From Desulfobulbus sp. (lineage in GTDB: Bacteria > Desulfobacterota > Desulfobulbia > Desulfobulbales > Desulfobulbaceae), in the NCBI GenBank assembly GCA_030602145.1, contig JAUWAH010000026.1, positions 1 through 11,957 of the forward strand: DNA of 11,957 nt, given 5' to 3'. Below the pieces are notes generated by a model. It was not told where the DNA came from. It was given only the letters and a program-made list of their open reading frames with translations, and did no database searches. Shown one piece after another: positions 10,398-11,957 of the stretch; within the stretch, counting starts at the first letter, position 1; every line of letters starts with the position of its first letter. The translations under genes and the position numbers were made by a program.

Positions 10398-10429
10398 GCA
10401 AGGGTACAAGCGGCCTGCTGGAGCTTGAC
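10393..10429. repeat. Inverted repeat GTCAAGC / GCTTGAC overlapping the -35 element
   Basis: Seven-base arms at 10393-10399 and 10423-10429 are perfect inverted copies, with centres 30 bp apart, about three helical turns. The first arm overlaps the -35 hexamer of the vWA-OmpA promoter. A further CAAGC copy lies at 10407-10411. It could be an operator; no regulator gene is adjacent, and seven-base arms can arise by chance. Confidence 0.3.
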
Positions 10430-10458
10430 GTTGTCTGGTTGTCCATGGCAGGCTGTGT

Positions 10459-11034
10459 TCAGAACCGCCCCAGTTCCGTGGGGGCAAAGGGCAACCAGCG
10501 GAATAGGTAGTATTCCAGGGTGGTGCATTTCTTGAAATTTTCCCGGATCAATCCCTGCCGATCCGGGTTGCCACGGCCGTAATGATCAAGGATGTATTCC
10601 AGTCGCTCGTCGAGGTTGACCACCACATTATGCCGCACCCGTTTGTCGGCATAGTAGACGATCTCCCGGGCGGTGAAGTGCCCGGCTGCATAGCGGTCGG
10701 GGTCGAAGTCGCGGAGCAGGACATGCTGTTCGACGATGGCGGCAATTGCCGGATAGCCCTGCCGGCGGCAGATTTCGGCTCCTGCCTTGGCGTGGTCGCA
10801 GGTGGTCCCCAGGCAGGGGGTTTTGGCGATGTCGTGGAGCAGGGCGCCACTGATCACCAGGTGACGGTCGGCCTGGGGCCGATCCGGGACGACGGTGCAC
10901 AGGCCGGCCCGGATCTGCTCGGCCAATCGTGCCACCACCAGGGAATGGTGGCGGATGTTGGCCAGCATCCCGTACTGCTCCATCAGGGCGATGCATTCTT
11001 CGAGGGAGGGGATGTGGTGAGCGGAGGGTTCCAA
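10459..11034 (-). CDS. HD-domain protein, putative metal-dependent phosphohydrolase
   Basis: The product is 191 residues and carries HD-superfamily motifs in order: H30 in IRHHSLVVARLA, the HD pair H67/D68 in GALLHDIAKTPCLG, H81 in CDHAKAG, H104 in IVEQH and D130 in YYADKRV. These are the metal ligands of small HD phosphohydrolases, which act on nucleotides or phosphomonoesters; the substrate is not predictable. The start is uncertain. I chose TTG at 11034 because the conserved-looking segment SLEECIALMEQYGML begins at residue 10 and no ATG or GTG lies upstream in frame. The ribosome site is weak (GAG four bases before). Choosing the ATG at residue 18 would cut into the first helix. It lies 22 nt after hemE on the same strand and is probably co-transcribed with it. 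The vWA-OmpA gene follows from its own promoter. Confidence 0.85.
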   Translation of the reverse strand: MEPSAHHIPSLEECIALMEQYGMLANIRHHSLVVARLAEQIRAGLCTVVPDRPQADRHLVISGALLHDIAKTPCLGTTCDHAKAGAEICRRQGYPAIAAIVEQHVLLRDFDPDRYAAGHFTAREIVYYADKRVRHNVVVNLDERLEYILDHYGRGNPDRQGLIRENFKKCTTLEYYLFRWLPFAPTELGRF

Positions 11035-11056
11035 GGCGCTCGTCGATGTGTTGGGG

Positions 11057-11957
11057 TCAAGGTTTGCCGCTGAATCGGTGCACGGCCTCGACCGCTATCC
11101 GTACCTGGGTAGGGTCGGTTTCCGGCTGGATACCGTGGCCGAGGTTGAAGATGTAGCCCCGGGCTTCGGCGGCTTCGATCAGCATGGCGCGAATTCGTTC
11201 TTCCAGCCGCTTTTTCGGCAGGAAAAGGGCCAGCGGGTCGAGGTTGCCCTGGACGGCATGTCGGCCGGCGCGGGCCACGGCCTCGCCGATCGGCAGCCGC
11301 CAGTCAAATCCGAGCACGTCGGCCCCGGTTGTGGTGGTCAACCCGGTCAACGTTGAACCATTGTTGGCGAAATAGATGATCGGCACATCGGTGGCGGCCC
11401 GCAGGTCAGTGATGATCGAGCGGACATAGGGCAGGGCGAACTCTTCGTAATCGCAGGGAGCGAGGATGCCGACCCAGGAGTCGAACAACTGTAGGGCTTG
11501 GGCACCGGCCCGTGCCTGGGCAAGCAGATAAGCGCTGGTGCAGGCGGTGATCTTCGCCATCAGGCTGTGGTACAGGTCAGGTTCCTGGTACATCATCTTC
11601 TTGGTGTGGAGAAACACCTTCGAGCTGCCCCCTTCGATCAGGTAGGTGGCCAGGGTGAAGGGGGCGCCGGCAAAGCCGATCAGCGGCACCTGCAGGCGGC
11701 CGCGCAACAGGCGGATGGTCTCCAGGACAAAGGTGAGCGATTCCTCGGGGACCGGAACCATTAGGGCCTCCACGGCCTGCTGGCTGCGCACCGGCTGGGC
11801 GAAGATCGGGCCCTTGCCTTCGTGGAAGGCGAGATCGAGCCCCATGGCTTCCATGGGAATGAGGATGTCGGAGAACAGGATGGCTGCATCGAACCCGAAG
11901 ATGTCGATGGGCTGCATGGTAACCTCGGCTGCCAGTTCCGGCGTTTTGCACAGCTCG
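11057..11957 (-). CDS. hemE: Uroporphyrinogen decarboxylase HemE (N-terminus cut by window edge)
   Basis: HemE decarboxylates the four acetate groups of uroporphyrinogen III to give coproporphyrinogen III in cytoplasmic haem synthesis. The frame is open through the right edge; 299 codons are visible, and the family is about 340-350 residues, so roughly 40-50 N-terminal residues are missing. The visible part starts ELCKTPELAAEVTMQP, a normal internal HemE sequence, so the ATG at 11917 is not the start. FSDIL (11875-11861) contains the conserved catalytic-site Asp. GFAGAPFTLATYLIEGGSSK, FDSWVG, GADVLGFDWRLP and VQGNLDPLALF follow in the usual order, and FNLGHGI near the C-terminus holds the conserved His (11137-11135). 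Nothing looks broken. The HD-domain gene follows after 22 nt. Confidence 0.97.
   Translation of the reverse strand, partial: ELCKTPELAAEVTMQPIDIFGFDAAILFSDILIPMEAMGLDLAFHEGKGPIFAQPVRSQQAVEALMVPVPEESLTFVLETIRLLRGRLQVPLIGFAGAPFTLATYLIEGGSSKVFLHTKKMMYQEPDLYHSLMAKITACTSAYLLAQARAGAQALQLFDSWVGILAPCDYEEFALPYVRSIITDLRAATDVPIIYFANNGSTLTGLTTTTGADVLGFDWRLPIGEAVARAGRHAVQGNLDPLALFLPKKRLEERIRAMLIEAAEARGYIFNLGHGIQPETDPTQVRIAVEAVHRFSGKP

Noticed and set aside
10299..10487. Small minus-strand frame (62 codons) between the HD and vWA-OmpA genes
   Set aside because: It overlaps the end of the HD gene in another frame and runs through the strong promoter and leader hairpin. Composition is not protein-like, and the predicted transcript begins inside it.
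11917..11919. ATG at 11917 as the start of hemE
   Set aside because: The frame continues upstream with typical HemE sequence (CKTPELAAEV) to the window edge, so this is an internal Met.

Overview
This is a GC-rich bacterial chromosomal window with bacterial-type Shine-Dalgarno sites. All but one of its genes lie on the minus strand. The gene content (hemE, an HD-domain protein, a vWA-OmpA protein, a beta-CASP metallo-beta-lactamase-fold protein, an RND tripartite pump and a DUF853/HerA-like ATPase) and the general look of the proteins suggest a Gram-negative delta-type bacterium, perhaps Desulfobulbales-like. That placement is inference, since no taxonomic marker is present. I see no tRNA, rRNA, CRISPR array, transposase or integrase. 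The intergenic gaps are short (largest about 220 bp), and no stretch over 300 bp lacks a gene.

Layout, read in the direction of minus-strand transcription from the right end. (1) hemE (uroporphyrinogen decarboxylase, 5' end cut by the window edge) is followed after 22 nt by an HD-domain putative phosphohydrolase with a TTG start. (2) A near-consensus sigma-70-type promoter lies in the 160-nt gap that follows. It drives an apparent two-gene operon: a secreted protein fusing a vWA-like domain to a C-terminal OmpA peptidoglycan-binding domain, then a beta-CASP MBL-fold protein of the RNA-nuclease type. (3) The only plus-strand gene (7306-7782) encodes a small exported alanine/lysine/glutamate-rich protein with an 11-residue repeat marked by evenly spaced aromatics and a Pro/Ala tail. 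(4) A divergent 222-bp AT-rich intergenic region holds a possible promoter and two hairpins, one terminator-like, ahead of a tightly packed efflux operon: tolC-like outer-membrane factor, membrane-fusion protein (2-nt gap), RND inner-membrane permease (ATGA overlap). (5) 121 nt further on, a DUF853/YjgR-type HerA-like ATPase runs off the left edge.

The three efflux genes form a complete tripartite pump: permease, periplasmic adaptor and outer-membrane channel. Most of the window is conventional chromosomal content. The parts most worth a second look are the 11-residue-repeat protein, the leader hairpins in front of the pump operon, the vWA-OmpA/MBL gene pair with its strong promoter, and an Arg where the drug-exporting RND pumps have a key Lys. 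I did not find convincing evidence of a wholly new system.
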